Program-made: the position numbers and the translations under genes
The notes under the pieces: generated by a model
Told to the model about the DNA's origin: nothing
Databases searched by the model: none
What the model saw: the letters and a program-made list of their open reading frames with translations, nothing else
Assembly (NCBI RefSeq): GCF_020564565.1
Contig: NZ_JAJCTD010000005.1
Span: forward strand, 124,001 to 188,000
Direction of reading: 5' to 3'
DNA length: 64,000 bases
DNA from: Rhodobacter sp. Har01
GTDB taxonomy: Bacteria; Pseudomonadota; Alphaproteobacteria; Rhodobacterales; Rhodobacteraceae
Part shown: piece by piece, positions 7,173-15,767 of the stretch
Numbering within the stretch: the first letter of the stretch is position 1
How the letters are laid out: every line of letters starts with the position of its first letter

Positions 7173-9959
7173 ATGTTCGGCCTCGGCCCCATCGGGTTCC
7201 TGACGCCCTGGCTGCTCTGGGGCCTGGTCGCCTTGCCGATCCTGTGGCTGCTCCTGCGCGCCGTGCCGCCGGCGCCGATCCGGCGGCAGTTCCCCGGCGT
7301 GGCGCTGCTGCTGGGCCTCAAGGACGACGACGCCGAAACCGACAAGACGCCGTGGTGGCTGCTCTTGTTGCGGATGCTGGCGGTGGCGGCGGCGATTGCG
7401 GGCTTTGCCGGCCCGGTGCTGAACCCCGAGGCCAAGCAGGCCGGGCAGGGGCCGCTTCTGGTGGTGCTGGATGGCGGCTGGGCCGAGTCGCGAGACTGGC
7501 CGCGCCGGGTGGAACGCGCGGCGCAACTGGTGGACGAGGCCGGGCAAGAGGGGCGCACCGTCTCGGTTATCCGCCTGACCGAGGCGCCGCAGGACGTGAC
7601 CTTCCAGACCGCCGAAGTCTGGGCCGGCCGGGTGGCGGCGATGCAGCCCACGGCCTGGGGGCCACAGGCAATGCAGGACTGGGCCGAAAAGCTGCCGGCC
7701 GAGGGGTTCGATACTATCTGGCTGTCCGACGGCATCGCCCACGAAGGGCGCGAGGCGCTGGCGGCCGCTCTGTCCGACAAGGGCCGCCTGACGGTGATCG
7801 AGAGCGGCCGCCCGGTGCTGGCGCTGCACCCCGCGGAATTCGCCGATGGCCGCGTGCAGGTGGCGGTCAGCCGCGTTCCCGCGGGCGGGCCGGTCGAGGT
7901 CGAGGTGGCCGCTCGCGGCCCCGATCCGGCCGGGATCGACCGCGAACTGGCCCGCGTGACGCTGGCCCTTGCCGCCGGTGAGGCCCGCGCCGAGGCGCCG
8001 ATGGACCTGCCGCCGGAACTGCGCAACCGCATCACCCGGTTCGAAATCGCCGGCCTGCGCAGCGCCGGCGCGGTCAGCCTGACCGACGACAGCCTCAAGC
8101 GGCGCAAGGTGGCAATCCTCGGCCCTGGCTCGGCGCAAGAGGGGCTGCAGCTCTTGTCGCCCACCCACTATCTGCGGCAGGCGCTGGCGCCGGTGGCCGA
8201 CCTCGTCGAAGGTTCGCTGTCCGAAGTGCTGTTGGCCAAGCCCGACGTCATCATCCTGGCTGACGTGGCCAAGTTGACGCAAGGAGAGCAGGACGCGACG
8301 GTGGACTGGGTCGAGGAGGGCGGGCTGCTCTTGCGCTTCGCCGGCCCCCGGCTGGCGGCCAGCGAGGTCAGCCGGTTCGAGGAAGACGCGCTGATGCCGG
8401 TTCGCCTGCGCGAAGGCGGTCGCGCGGTGGGCGGCGCGATGAGCTGGGGCGAACCGAAGGCGCTTGCGCCCTTTGCCGAGGGCAGCCCGTTCTTCGGCCT
8501 GGCCCTGCCCGAGGATGTGGAGGTCAAGGCCCAGGTCCTGGCCCAGCCCGACCCGGAGTTGGCCGAGCGCACCATCGCCGCCCTGGCCGACGGCACGCCG
8601 TTGGTCACCCGCAAGGCGCTGGGCGACGGCTCGGTAGTGCTGGTCCATGTGACGGCAAATGCGGAATGGTCCACGCTGCCCTTGTCAGGCTTGTTCGTGC
8701 AGATGCTGGAACGGCTGGCGGTGTCGACCCGTCCTGCCTTGCCCGAGGCGGCGGACCTGGAAGGCCAGACCTGGGTGCCCGAACTTGTGCTGGACGCCTG
8801 GGGCGCCGAGGCGGAAGCCGGCGAGGTGGCGGGGGTCGAAGGCGAGGTGCTGGCGCAGGCGATGGAAACCGGCCCCGGCCCGGCCCATCCGCCGGGTCTT
8901 TATGCCGGGCAGGACCGGCGCGTGGCGTTGAACGTGATCGGCGCCGGGGCCGAATTGCTGCCTGCCGAATGGCCGGCTGGGACCGTGGTCGAAGGGTTGG
9001 CGGTGGCCCCCGAGCGCAGCCTGAAAGGCCCGGTTCTGGCGGCGGCGCTGACCCTGCTGCTGCTGGATATCCTTGCGGCGCTGTGGGTGGCGGGGCGGCT
9101 GTCGGGCCTGCGTCGGGGCGTGGTCGTGCTGGCAGTGGCGATGCTGGTGCTGGGCGGGCATGCCCGGGCAGAGGATGCGGCGCCGGACGGACCGCAGCCC
9201 GGCGATGATTTCGCGCTGCAAGCGACGACGGCGGTCGTCCTGGCGCATGTGCTGACCGGCGATGTCCAGGTCGACGACCTGGCGCAGGCGGGCCTGACGG
9301 GCCTGGGCGAGCGGCTGTGGGAGCGCACCTCGATCGAGCCGGCGGAGCCGATGGGCGTGGACATCGAGCGCGACGAACTGGCGTTCTTCCCCTTCCTCTA
9401 CTGGCCCGTCACGCCGGGCATGGCGACCCCCAGCGCGGCCGCCTACGACAGGCTGAACCAGTATCTGCGCACCGGCGGGATGATCCTGTTCGACACCCGC
9501 GACGCCGATGTGACCTCCTTCGGCGGCAGTTCGCCCGAAGGTGACGCGCTGCAGCGCATCGCGGCCGGGCTGGACATTCCGGCGCTTGAGGCGGTGCCCG
9601 CCGACCATGTGCTGACCCGCACCTTCTATCTGCTGCAGGAATTTCCCGGCCGCCATGCGCAAGGCGCGATCTGGGTCGAGGCGGCCCCGCCTGAGGCCGC
9701 ACTGGAAGAGGGGATGCCGTTCCGGATGCTGAACGACGGGGTGACCCCGGTGGTGATCGGCGGCAACGACTGGGCGGCGGCCTGGGCGGTGAACGACATC
9801 GGCGTGCCGCTTCTGCCGGTGGGTCGCGGCGCGGCGGGCGAGCGGCAGCGCGAGATCGCGTATCGCTTCGGCATCAACCTGATCATGCATGTGCTGACCG
9901 GCAACTACAAATCCGATCAGGTGCATGTGCCGGCGCTGCTGGAAAGGCTGGGGCAATGA
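7173..9959 (+). CDS. BatA-like membrane protein with C-terminal DUF4159 domain
   Basis: 928 aa. The N-terminus carries the aerotolerance-regulator (BatA) pattern with two membrane segments, near residues 10-30 and 62-85, followed by a long soluble region with a VWA-like fold. A further membrane pair lies near residues 612-665 (LAAALTLLLLDILAALWVAG). The segment after ARAEDAAPDG (from about 675) is DUF4159, a Rossmann-like domain related to class I glutamine amidotransferases. The last segment includes FFPFLYWPVTPG and GGMILFDTRDAD. It begins immediately after the DUF58 stop and overlaps the next gene by 4 nt. A role in envelope integrity or stress is suggested by Bat-type homologues, but is not shown. 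Confidence 0.88.
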   Translation: MFGLGPIGFLTPWLLWGLVALPILWLLLRAVPPAPIRRQFPGVALLLGLKDDDAETDKTPWWLLLLRMLAVAAAIAGFAGPVLNPEAKQAGQGPLLVVLDGGWAESRDWPRRVERAAQLVDEAGQEGRTVSVIRLTEAPQDVTFQTAEVWAGRVAAMQPTAWGPQAMQDWAEKLPAEGFDTIWLSDGIAHEGREALAAALSDKGRLTVIESGRPVLALHPAEFADGRVQVAVSRVPAGGPVEVEVAARGPDPAGIDRELARVTLALAAGEARAEAPMDLPPELRNRITRFEIAGLRSAGAVSLTDDSLKRRKVAILGPGSAQEGLQLLSPTHYLRQALAPVADLVEGSLSEVLLAKPDVIILADVAKLTQGEQDATVDWVEEGGLLLRFAGPRLAASEVSRFEEDALMPVRLREGGRAVGGAMSWGEPKALAPFAEGSPFFGLALPEDVEVKAQVLAQPDPELAERTIAALADGTPLVTRKALGDGSVVLVHVTANAEWSTLPLSGLFVQMLERLAVSTRPALPEAADLEGQTWVPELVLDAWGAEAEAGEVAGVEGEVLAQAMETGPGPAHPPGLYAGQDRRVALNVIGAGAELLPAEWPAGTVVEGLAVAPERSLKGPVLAAALTLLLLDILAALWVAGRLSGLRRGVVVLAVAMLVLGGHARAEDAAPDGPQPGDDFALQATTAVVLAHVLTGDVQVDDLAQAGLTGLGERLWERTSIEPAEPMGVDIERDELAFFPFLYWPVTPGMATPSAAAYDRLNQYLRTGGMILFDTRDADVTSFGGSSPEGDALQRIAAGLDIPALEAVPADHVLTRTFYLLQEFPGRHAQGAIWVEAAPPEAALEEGMPFRMLNDGVTPVVIGGNDWAAAWAVNDIGVPLLPVGRGAAGERQREIAYRFGINLIMHVLTGNYKSDQVHVPALLERLGQ

Positions 9960-12028
9960 TCGCCTCGGTGGTGTTCGATCCGCTGTTGCCCTGGCCGCTG
10001 ATCTGGGCGCTGGCCGGGCTGGCGTTCCTGCTGCTGGCGCTGGCGCTGTGGCGCGGGCTGTCGGGCTGGGCCTTGCGGGGGCTGGCCTCGGCGGCGCTGG
10101 TCGCGGCGCTGGCCGGGCCGTCCTTGCAGAAGGAAGAGCGCACGCCGCTGTCCGACATCGTCATTCTGGTGGTGGACGAAAGCGCCAGCCAGACCCTGGG
10201 CGACCGCCCGGCGCAATCAGCCGCGGCGGTGGCGCGGGTGCAGGCCGAGGTGGCTGCCCTGCCCAACACCGAGTTGCGCGTGGTGCGCTTTGGAGATGCC
10301 GCCGAGGATGCCGGCACCCTGGCGATGACTGCGCTGGCCGAGGCGCTGGCCGAGGAACCCCGGGCGCGGGTGGCCGGCGTGCTGCTGGTTAGCGACGGGC
10401 GGGTGCATGACTTGGACCTGGCGCCACAGATGCCGGCCCCCTTCCACGTGCTGCTGACCGGGCAGGAAGACGATTGGGACCGCCGGCTGGTGCTGAAGAA
10501 CGCCCCGGCCTTCGCCATCATCGGCGAAGAATTCGTCATGCAGATCAAGGTCGAGGACAGCGGCGCCGTGCCCGCCCGGGCCGGCTCCGAGGTGGACCTG
10601 ACCATCGCCGTCGACGCCGATCCGCCGCAGACCTTCCGCGTGCCGGTGGGCGAGGACCTGGACTTGCCGGTGGTCCTGCCGCACGGGGGCATGAACGTGC
10701 TGCAGTTCAGCGTGGCGCCGGTCGAGGGCGAGTTGACCGACCGCAACAACGCCGTGGTGGCCCAGATCAACGGCGTGCGCGACCGGCTGCGGGTGCTGCT
10801 GGTCAGCGGAGAGCCGCACGCCGGCGAGCGGGTCTGGCGCAACCTGCTGAAGTCGGATGCCTCGGTCGATCTGGTGCATTTCACCATCCTGCGGCCGCCG
10901 GAAAAGCAGGACGGCGTGCCGGTGGACGAGTTGAGCCTGATCGCCTTTCCGACGCGCGAGCTGTTCATCGAGAAGATCGAGGAGTTCGACCTGATCATCT
11001 TCGACCGCTACCGGATGCGGGGCATCCTGCCGATGTCCTATATCGAGAACGTCGTCAGCTATGTGCGCGGCGGCGGCACGGTGCTGGTGGCGGCGGGGCC
11101 GGAATACGGCGCGGTCGACAGCCTGTATCGCTCGCCCCTGGCCGAAATCCTGCCGGTGGCGCCCACCGCGCAGGTGGTCGAGGAAGGCTTTCGCCCCAAG
11201 ATCACCGATCTGGGCCAGCGCCATCCGGTGACCGAAGGGCTTGAGAAGTTTGCCCCCGAAGGCGGCTGGGGCCGCTGGTTCCGCGCGGTCGAAGTGGAAC
11301 AACTGTCAGGCCAGGCGGTGATGGAGGGGCCGCAGGGCCTGCCGCTTCTGGTGCTGGACCGGGTGGATGCGGGCCGGGTGGCCGTGCTGGCCAGCGACCA
11401 GATGTGGCTCTGGGGTCGCGGCTACGAAGGGGGCGGGCCGCAACTGGAACTGCTGCGGCGGCTGGCGCACTGGATGCTGAAGGAACCCGAGCTGGAGGAA
11501 GAGACCCTGACCGCCACGGCCGAGGGCCAGGTGTTGACGATCACCCGGCGCACCATCCACGAGGAACCTCCCGGACCGGTAACGGTGACCGGGCCGGACG
11601 GCACACAGGTGGTGCTGGAGATGCTGCAAAGCGCGCCCGGCAAATACGCGGTGGAGTGGAAGGCGCCGCTGCTGGGCCTTTACCGGTTGGAGCATGAGGA
11701 CCTGACGCGGGTGATCGCGGTGGGGGCCACGGCGCCGCGGGAGTTTGTCGCGACCATCGCCTCGGGCGCGGCGCTTGAGCCGTTGGTGGCAGGCACGCGC
11801 GGCGCGGTGATGCCGCTCAGCGCGGGCGTGCCGGACCTGCGGACGGTGTCCGAGGGCCGCCCGGCCGCCGGGCGCGGCTGGATCGGCATCACTCCGCGCG
11901 AGGCCTATGTCACGGTGGATGTGCAGGTCATGGCGCTGCTGCCCGGCTGGGCCTGGCTGCTGCTGGCGGCGGGGCTGTCGGTCGCGGCCTGGCTGGTCGA
12001 GGGCCGCAAGGGCGCCAAGGCGGTCTGA
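9956..12028 (+). CDS. Membrane protein with VWA-like and glutamine-amidotransferase-like regions
   Basis: 690 aa, last gene of the MoxR operon. Two membrane segments lie at about residues 10-50 and one at the C-terminus (LPGWAWLLLAAGLSVAAWLV). A VWA-like stretch (IVILVVDESASQTLGD) starts near residue 63 but has a changed metal-site motif (DESAS). From about residue 275 (RVLLVSGEPHAGERVWRNLL) to residue 400 there is a Rossmann-like region similar to class I glutamine amidotransferases, including FDLIIFDRYRMRGILP and YVRGGGTVLVAAGPEYG; I see no Cys nucleophile, so amidotransferase activity is unlikely. It overlaps the DUF4159 gene by 4 nt. The function is unknown but presumably served by MoxR. 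Confidence 0.8.
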   Translation: MIASVVFDPLLPWPLIWALAGLAFLLLALALWRGLSGWALRGLASAALVAALAGPSLQKEERTPLSDIVILVVDESASQTLGDRPAQSAAAVARVQAEVAALPNTELRVVRFGDAAEDAGTLAMTALAEALAEEPRARVAGVLLVSDGRVHDLDLAPQMPAPFHVLLTGQEDDWDRRLVLKNAPAFAIIGEEFVMQIKVEDSGAVPARAGSEVDLTIAVDADPPQTFRVPVGEDLDLPVVLPHGGMNVLQFSVAPVEGELTDRNNAVVAQINGVRDRLRVLLVSGEPHAGERVWRNLLKSDASVDLVHFTILRPPEKQDGVPVDELSLIAFPTRELFIEKIEEFDLIIFDRYRMRGILPMSYIENVVSYVRGGGTVLVAAGPEYGAVDSLYRSPLAEILPVAPTAQVVEEGFRPKITDLGQRHPVTEGLEKFAPEGGWGRWFRAVEVEQLSGQAVMEGPQGLPLLVLDRVDAGRVAVLASDQMWLWGRGYEGGGPQLELLRRLAHWMLKEPELEEETLTATAEGQVLTITRRTIHEEPPGPVTVTGPDGTQVVLEMLQSAPGKYAVEWKAPLLGLYRLEHEDLTRVIAVGATAPREFVATIASGAALEPLVAGTRGAVMPLSAGVPDLRTVSEGRPAAGRGWIGITPREAYVTVDVQVMALLPGWAWLLLAAGLSVAAWLVEGRKGAKAV

Positions 12029-12050
12029 CCGGCCGCGCTTCTGCCCGGAC

Positions 12051-12101
12051 GCGGGGGCATCCTGCCCCCGCACCCCCTGGGAGTATTTCCAAAAGGGCAA
12101 G
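12051..12101. repeat. Dispersed GC-rich hairpin element, copy A
   Basis: A perfect 9-bp stem (gcgggggca/tgcccccgc, 12051-12071) with a 3-nt loop is followed by cccctgggagtatttcc and a purine-rich tail. Two similar elements occur at 15711-15757 and 46544-46613. It lies after the last gene of the MoxR operon and may also act as an RNA end signal, although it lacks a T run. Confidence 0.6.
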
Positions 12102-12185
12102 CGGCAGGGGGCTTTCGCGAATCCGGCCGGCGTTTCATGCTGAAGAAGGATTTTTGATTGAAGCTTTGCGGCGGAGGCATTGGGC

Positions 12186-13424
12186 ATGGGCGATGTGGAT
12201 GTGGTGATCGTGGGCGCCGGCTGTGCCGGGCTGGCGGCGGCCAAGGCCCTGCGGGCGGCGGGGCGGTCTTTCGTGGTGCTTGAGGCGATGGACCGGATCG
12301 GCGGGCGGGCCTGGACCACGGACAGCGATTTTGGCGTGCCCTTCGACATCGGCTGTGCCTGGCTGCATGCCGCCGACCGCAACCCGTTCTTCCCCGAGGC
12401 GCAGGCGGCGGGCTGGACGCTGTTTCACCACGACATGGGGCTGGATCACCTGTGGTTCGGCAAGCGCCGGGCGACGGCAGCGGAGTTGGCGCGCACCCGG
12501 GCGGCCGAGGGAGCGCTGGCCGACTGTCTGGCGGCGCATTGCGGGCCGGACGACCGGCTGTCGGCGCTGATCGGCGATTGCCATTGCCTGCGGGCGAATT
12601 CCACTTTTGCCGGGCCGATGGACTTTGGCGCCGATGATGACGAGATCTCGGTGGCCGACTTCCGGGCGGCGGCCGATCTGGACCCGAACTACTTCACGCG
12701 CGAGGGGTTCGGTGCGCTGGTCCACCGCTGGGGGGCGGATGTGCCGGTGACGCTGTCCACCCCGGTGCGGCGGCTGCGCTGGGACGGGCCGGGGGTGCAG
12801 GCAGAGACCGACCGCGGCACGCTGCGGGCGCGGGCGGCGATCGTGACAGTTTCGCCCGGGGTGATGCAGTTCGAGGATCTGGGTTTCGCGCCTGACCTGC
12901 CCGAAGGGCACATGGAGGCGATCTTCGATCTGCAGATGGGGCTGCTGACGAAGGTGCCGGTGGCGGTGCGGGGCAGCCGGCTGGGGCTGGCCCCCTTCGA
13001 CGATATCCTGATCGAGCGGCGGGCGCGGCATGACCTGTTCCTGCTGGCCTTTCCCTTCGATCTCGACCTGATGGTCGGTTTCGTCGGTGGCGATTTCGCC
13101 TGGGAGATGGAAGCGGCCGGTCCGGCGGCGGCGGTGGAGTTCGTCACCGACCGGCTGGTTGATCTGTTCGGTGCGGCCGTGCGCGGGCAGGTCGGGCACG
13201 GTATCCTGACCCGCTGGGGCGGCGAGCGCTGGACGCGCGGCGCCTATGCGGCGGCGCGGCCGGGGCGGGCGGGGGCGAGAGCGGTGCTGCGCCGGCCGGT
13301 GGCGGAGCGCATCTGGTTCGCCGGCGAGGCGCTGGCCGGGGCGGGGCTGATGCAGACCGCCGCGGGGGCGCGGCTGTCGGGCGAAGGCGTCGGCGCCGAG
13401 CTGGCCCTGGCTCTGCGCGGGTAG
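12186..13424 (+). CDS. FAD-dependent amine oxidase family protein
   Basis: 412 aa. The dinucleotide-binding motif VVIVGAGCAGLAAAKAL near residues 5-21 and the following EAMDRIGGRAWT (the GG motif of the monoamine oxidase/protoporphyrinogen oxidase fold) mark it as an FAD-linked NAD(P)/FAD-binding protein. The C-terminal FAD contact is IWFAGEALAGAGLMQTAAGA. The ATG at 12186 is chosen because GGAGG lies 8 nt upstream; an upstream in-frame TTG at 12180 lies too close to that site. It is a single gene between copy A of the hairpin element and a double hairpin. The substrate is unknown; polyamines or other amines are possible. Confidence 0.88.
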   Translation: MGDVDVVIVGAGCAGLAAAKALRAAGRSFVVLEAMDRIGGRAWTTDSDFGVPFDIGCAWLHAADRNPFFPEAQAAGWTLFHHDMGLDHLWFGKRRATAAELARTRAAEGALADCLAAHCGPDDRLSALIGDCHCLRANSTFAGPMDFGADDDEISVADFRAAADLDPNYFTREGFGALVHRWGADVPVTLSTPVRRLRWDGPGVQAETDRGTLRARAAIVTVSPGVMQFEDLGFAPDLPEGHMEAIFDLQMGLLTKVPVAVRGSRLGLAPFDDILIERRARHDLFLLAFPFDLDLMVGFVGGDFAWEMEAAGPAAAVEFVTDRLVDLFGAAVRGQVGHGILTRWGGERWTRGAYAAARPGRAGARAVLRRPVAERIWFAGEALAGAGLMQTAAGARLSGEGVGAELALALRG

Positions 13425-13431
13425 GAAGAAG

Positions 13432-13479
13432 ACGATTTCCGAATTCGGAAATCGTGAACGGAATTCGACTTCGAATTCC
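13432..13479. repeat. Double-hairpin intergenic element, copy 1
   Basis: Two adjacent inverted repeats fill the gap between two converging genes. The first (13432-13455) is a perfect 24-bp palindrome centred on gaattc. The second (13460-13479) has 9-bp arms ggaattcga/tcgaattcc around a 2-nt loop. The reverse complement of this element matches the element at 29183-29232. It resembles a REP/BIME-type repeat and could also terminate transcription from both sides. Confidence 0.7.
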
Positions 13480-13489
13480 TGCGCGTCGG

Positions 13490-14182
13490 TCAGCCGTCGC
13501 GATCCAGCATCACGGCGCGGGACTGCGAGCGGAACTCGCGCCGCAGCAGAACCAGGGTGGCCGCAATCGTGGTCACCGCCAGCATTTCGGGGCCAAGCAG
13601 CCAGCCGGCGGACGCCAGGGCGAAGTAGATCGACTGCAGCCCGCGATTGAAGCCCTTGGCCGCAGTGATGTTGATCTCGGCCGCCTGGGCGGCGCGGTGA
13701 AAGGCGCGCGGGTGCGAGGAATCGTTCGGCACCGCGGCCATCAGGATCGAGCAATAGCCGAACAGCCGATGCGCCCAGATGAACTTGAGCAGCGCGTTGG
13801 ACAGGATCGCCACCGGCAGCAGCAGCTTGAGCGACAGGTCGATGCGGCTGGTGTCCAGCGGCAGGTCCTGGGCCAGCGCCTCGACCGTGGCCGAATTGCC
13901 GATCAGCGCCAGCCCGCCACCGATGGCGATCATCGAGGCCGAGGCGAAGAAGGCCGTGCCCTGGCGCAAGCTGTCGATCAGCGTGGCGTCGAAGATGCGC
14001 GGGTTGCGGGTGACGAAGGTGCGCATCCAGTCGCGGCGGTACTCCTGCATCAGCAGAGAGACCGAGGGGTATCGGGCCGGCGGATGCTCGATCAGCCAGC
14101 CCGAGCCGAGCCAGGCGAAGAGCAACCCGCAAAGGGCCGCGATTTCGGGAAGGCTGAGGGCAAGCACCAGGTCGGAGAACAT
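13490..14182 (-). CDS. DUF599 family membrane protein
   Basis: 230 aa with an N-terminal membrane segment (LSLPEIAALCGLLFAWLGSG) and further hydrophobic stretches near residues 75-105, 120-140 and 195-220, typical of DUF599, an integral membrane family of unknown function. The ATG at 14182 is used; no strong ribosome binding site is visible, and the longer frame starting at 14317 would run into the divergent glcD leader. The C-terminus is polar and basic. It converges on the amine oxidase gene, separated by the double-hairpin element. Confidence 0.85.
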   Translation of the reverse strand: MFSDLVLALSLPEIAALCGLLFAWLGSGWLIEHPPARYPSVSLLMQEYRRDWMRTFVTRNPRIFDATLIDSLRQGTAFFASASMIAIGGGLALIGNSATVEALAQDLPLDTSRIDLSLKLLLPVAILSNALLKFIWAHRLFGYCSILMAAVPNDSSHPRAFHRAAQAAEINITAAKGFNRGLQSIYFALASAGWLLGPEMLAVTTIAATLVLLRREFRSQSRAVMLDRDG

Positions 14183-14227
14183 GGCGGGCAGGATAGCGCC
14201 TGGCCTTGCGGCTTGCCTATGGGGGAA

Positions 14228-14250
14228 ATTGGTTATATTTGTTGACCAAT
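14228..14250. promoter_or_regulatory. Candidate operator or promoter of glcDEF
   Basis: An AT-rich patch unlike its surroundings contains attggt (14228-14233) and accaat (14245-14250) as inverted arms 11 bp apart. TATATT at 14234-14239 between them could be a -10 element, with TTGCCT upstream as a weak -35. ATTGGT/ACCAAT half-sites are typical of FadR-subfamily GntR regulators such as PdhR and GlcC, but their arms are normally closer together, so this is tentative. Confidence 0.35.
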
Positions 14251-14267
14251 ACTGGGGAGGATCGCCG

Positions 14268-15701
14268 ATGGACATGCCGGTTCCCGATGCCGCGATCCTG
14301 TCGCGCAAGGCCGCCATTGTCGCCCGGCTGCGGGCGGTGCTGCCCGCCGATGCCGTGATCGACGACCCGGCCGAGACGCGGGCCTATGAATGCGATGCGC
14401 TTTCGGCCTATCGGGCGCGGCCCCTGGCGGTGGTTCTGCCGCGCAGCACGGCCGAGGTGGCGGCGGCGCTGCGGGTTTGCTGGGAGGAAGGCGTGCCGGT
14501 GGTGCCGCGCGGGGCCGGCACCTCGCTGGCCGGCGGCTCGATGCCATCCGAGGACAGCGTGGTGCTGGGCATCGCGCGGATGAACGCGGTGCTTGAGGCG
14601 GATTGCGACAACCGTTACATCCGGGTGCAGGCGGGGCGAACCAACCTGTCGGTGACCGGGGCGGTCGAGGCCGAGGGGTTCTTCTATGCCCCCGACCCCT
14701 CCAGCCAGCTGGCCTGTGCCATTGGCGGCAACATCGCCATGAACAGTGGCGGGGCGCATTGCCTGAAGTATGGCGTGACGACGAACAACCTGCTGGGCGT
14801 GACGCTGGTGCAGATGGACGGCACCGTGGTCAGCATCGGCGGGCCGTTCGCGGATGCGCCGGGGCTGGACCTTCTGGGCGTGATCTGCGGCAGCGAGGGG
14901 CAGCTTGGCGTGGTGACCGAGGCGACCTTGCGCATCCTGCCCAAGCCTGAAGGTGCGCGGCCGGTGCTGATGGGGTTCGGCTCGAACGAGGTGGCCGGGG
15001 CCTGCGTCGCCGACATCATCAAGGCGGGCCTTCTGCCGGTGGCGATCGAGTTCATGGACCGCCCCTGCATCCGCGCCTGCGAGGCCTTTGCCCATGCCGG
15101 CTATCCCGATTGCGAGGCGCTGTTGATCATCGAGGTCGAGGGCAGCCCGGCCGAGATCGACGAGCAGCTGGCGGCGATCACGGTGATCGCGCGGCGGCAC
15201 GATCCGGTGGCGCTGGAAGAGGCCACTGACGAGGCCCATGCCAAGCGCATCTGGCTGGGCCGCAAGTCGGCCTTCGGCGCCATGGGGCAGATCAACGACT
15301 ACATGTGCCTGGACGGAACCATTCCGGTGTCGGCCCTGCCGCAGGTCTTGCGGCGGATCGGCGAGTTGAGCCGCGACTACGGGCTGGAGGTGGCGAACGT
15401 CTTCCACGCCGGCGATGGCAACATGCACCCGCTGATCCTTTATGACGCCAACAAACCGGGCGATCTTGAGCGGTGCGAGGCGATGGGGGCCGACATCCTG
15501 AGACTTTGCGTCGAGGTGGGCGGATGTCTCACCGGCGAGCATGGCGTGGGGATCGAGAAGCGCGACCTGATGGGGGTGCAGTATCGGCCGGCCGATCTGG
15601 AGGCGCAGATGCGGGTAAAGGACGTGTTCGATCCGAAGTGGTTGCTCAATCCGGCCAAGGTGTTTCCGCTGGAGGCAAGTGCCGCGCGGCGCGCGGGCTG
15701 A
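14268..15701 (+). CDS. glcD: Glycolate oxidase subunit GlcD
   Basis: 477 aa, FAD-binding subunit of glycolate oxidase, which oxidises glycolate to glyoxylate. The start at 14268 follows GGGGAGG; the open frame extends far upstream but that part is antisense to the DUF599 gene. The FAD-binding domain (about 45-220) has VPVVPRGAGTSLAGG, SSQLACAIGGNIAMNSGG and GSEGQLGVVTEATL. The C-terminal oxidase domain has the metal/substrate histidine motif VFHAGDGNMHPLILYD and the ending CLTGEHGVGIEKRD. It is followed by glcE and glcF in the standard order. Confidence 0.96.
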   Translation: MDMPVPDAAILSRKAAIVARLRAVLPADAVIDDPAETRAYECDALSAYRARPLAVVLPRSTAEVAAALRVCWEEGVPVVPRGAGTSLAGGSMPSEDSVVLGIARMNAVLEADCDNRYIRVQAGRTNLSVTGAVEAEGFFYAPDPSSQLACAIGGNIAMNSGGAHCLKYGVTTNNLLGVTLVQMDGTVVSIGGPFADAPGLDLLGVICGSEGQLGVVTEATLRILPKPEGARPVLMGFGSNEVAGACVADIIKAGLLPVAIEFMDRPCIRACEAFAHAGYPDCEALLIIEVEGSPAEIDEQLAAITVIARRHDPVALEEATDEAHAKRIWLGRKSAFGAMGQINDYMCLDGTIPVSALPQVLRRIGELSRDYGLEVANVFHAGDGNMHPLILYDANKPGDLERCEAMGADILRLCVEVGGCLTGEHGVGIEKRDLMGVQYRPADLEAQMRVKDVFDPKWLLNPAKVFPLEASAARRAG

Positions 15702-15710
15702 GGCCGCGGA

Positions 15711-15757
15711 CCGGGGCGCTGCCCCGGACCCCGGGATATTTTCGGACAGATGAAAAG
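15711..15757. repeat. Dispersed GC-rich hairpin element, copy B
   Basis: A 7-bp stem ccggggc/gccccgg (15711-15727) with loop gct is followed by accccgggatattttcgg and agatgaaaag. It occupies the glcD-glcE gap, so it lies inside the operon. Copies A and C are at 12051-12101 and 46544-46613. Confidence 0.6.
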
Positions 15758-15767
15758 GGCAGGGGCG

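Noticed and set aside
5931..8648. 905-codon minus-strand frame across moxR-DUF58-DUF4159
   Set aside because: Antisense to three clear genes and compositionally a shadow.
13779..14267. N-terminal extension of GlcD
   Set aside because: The frame is open but overlaps DUF599 in antisense; the start at 14268 has GGGGAGG and the family N-terminus.
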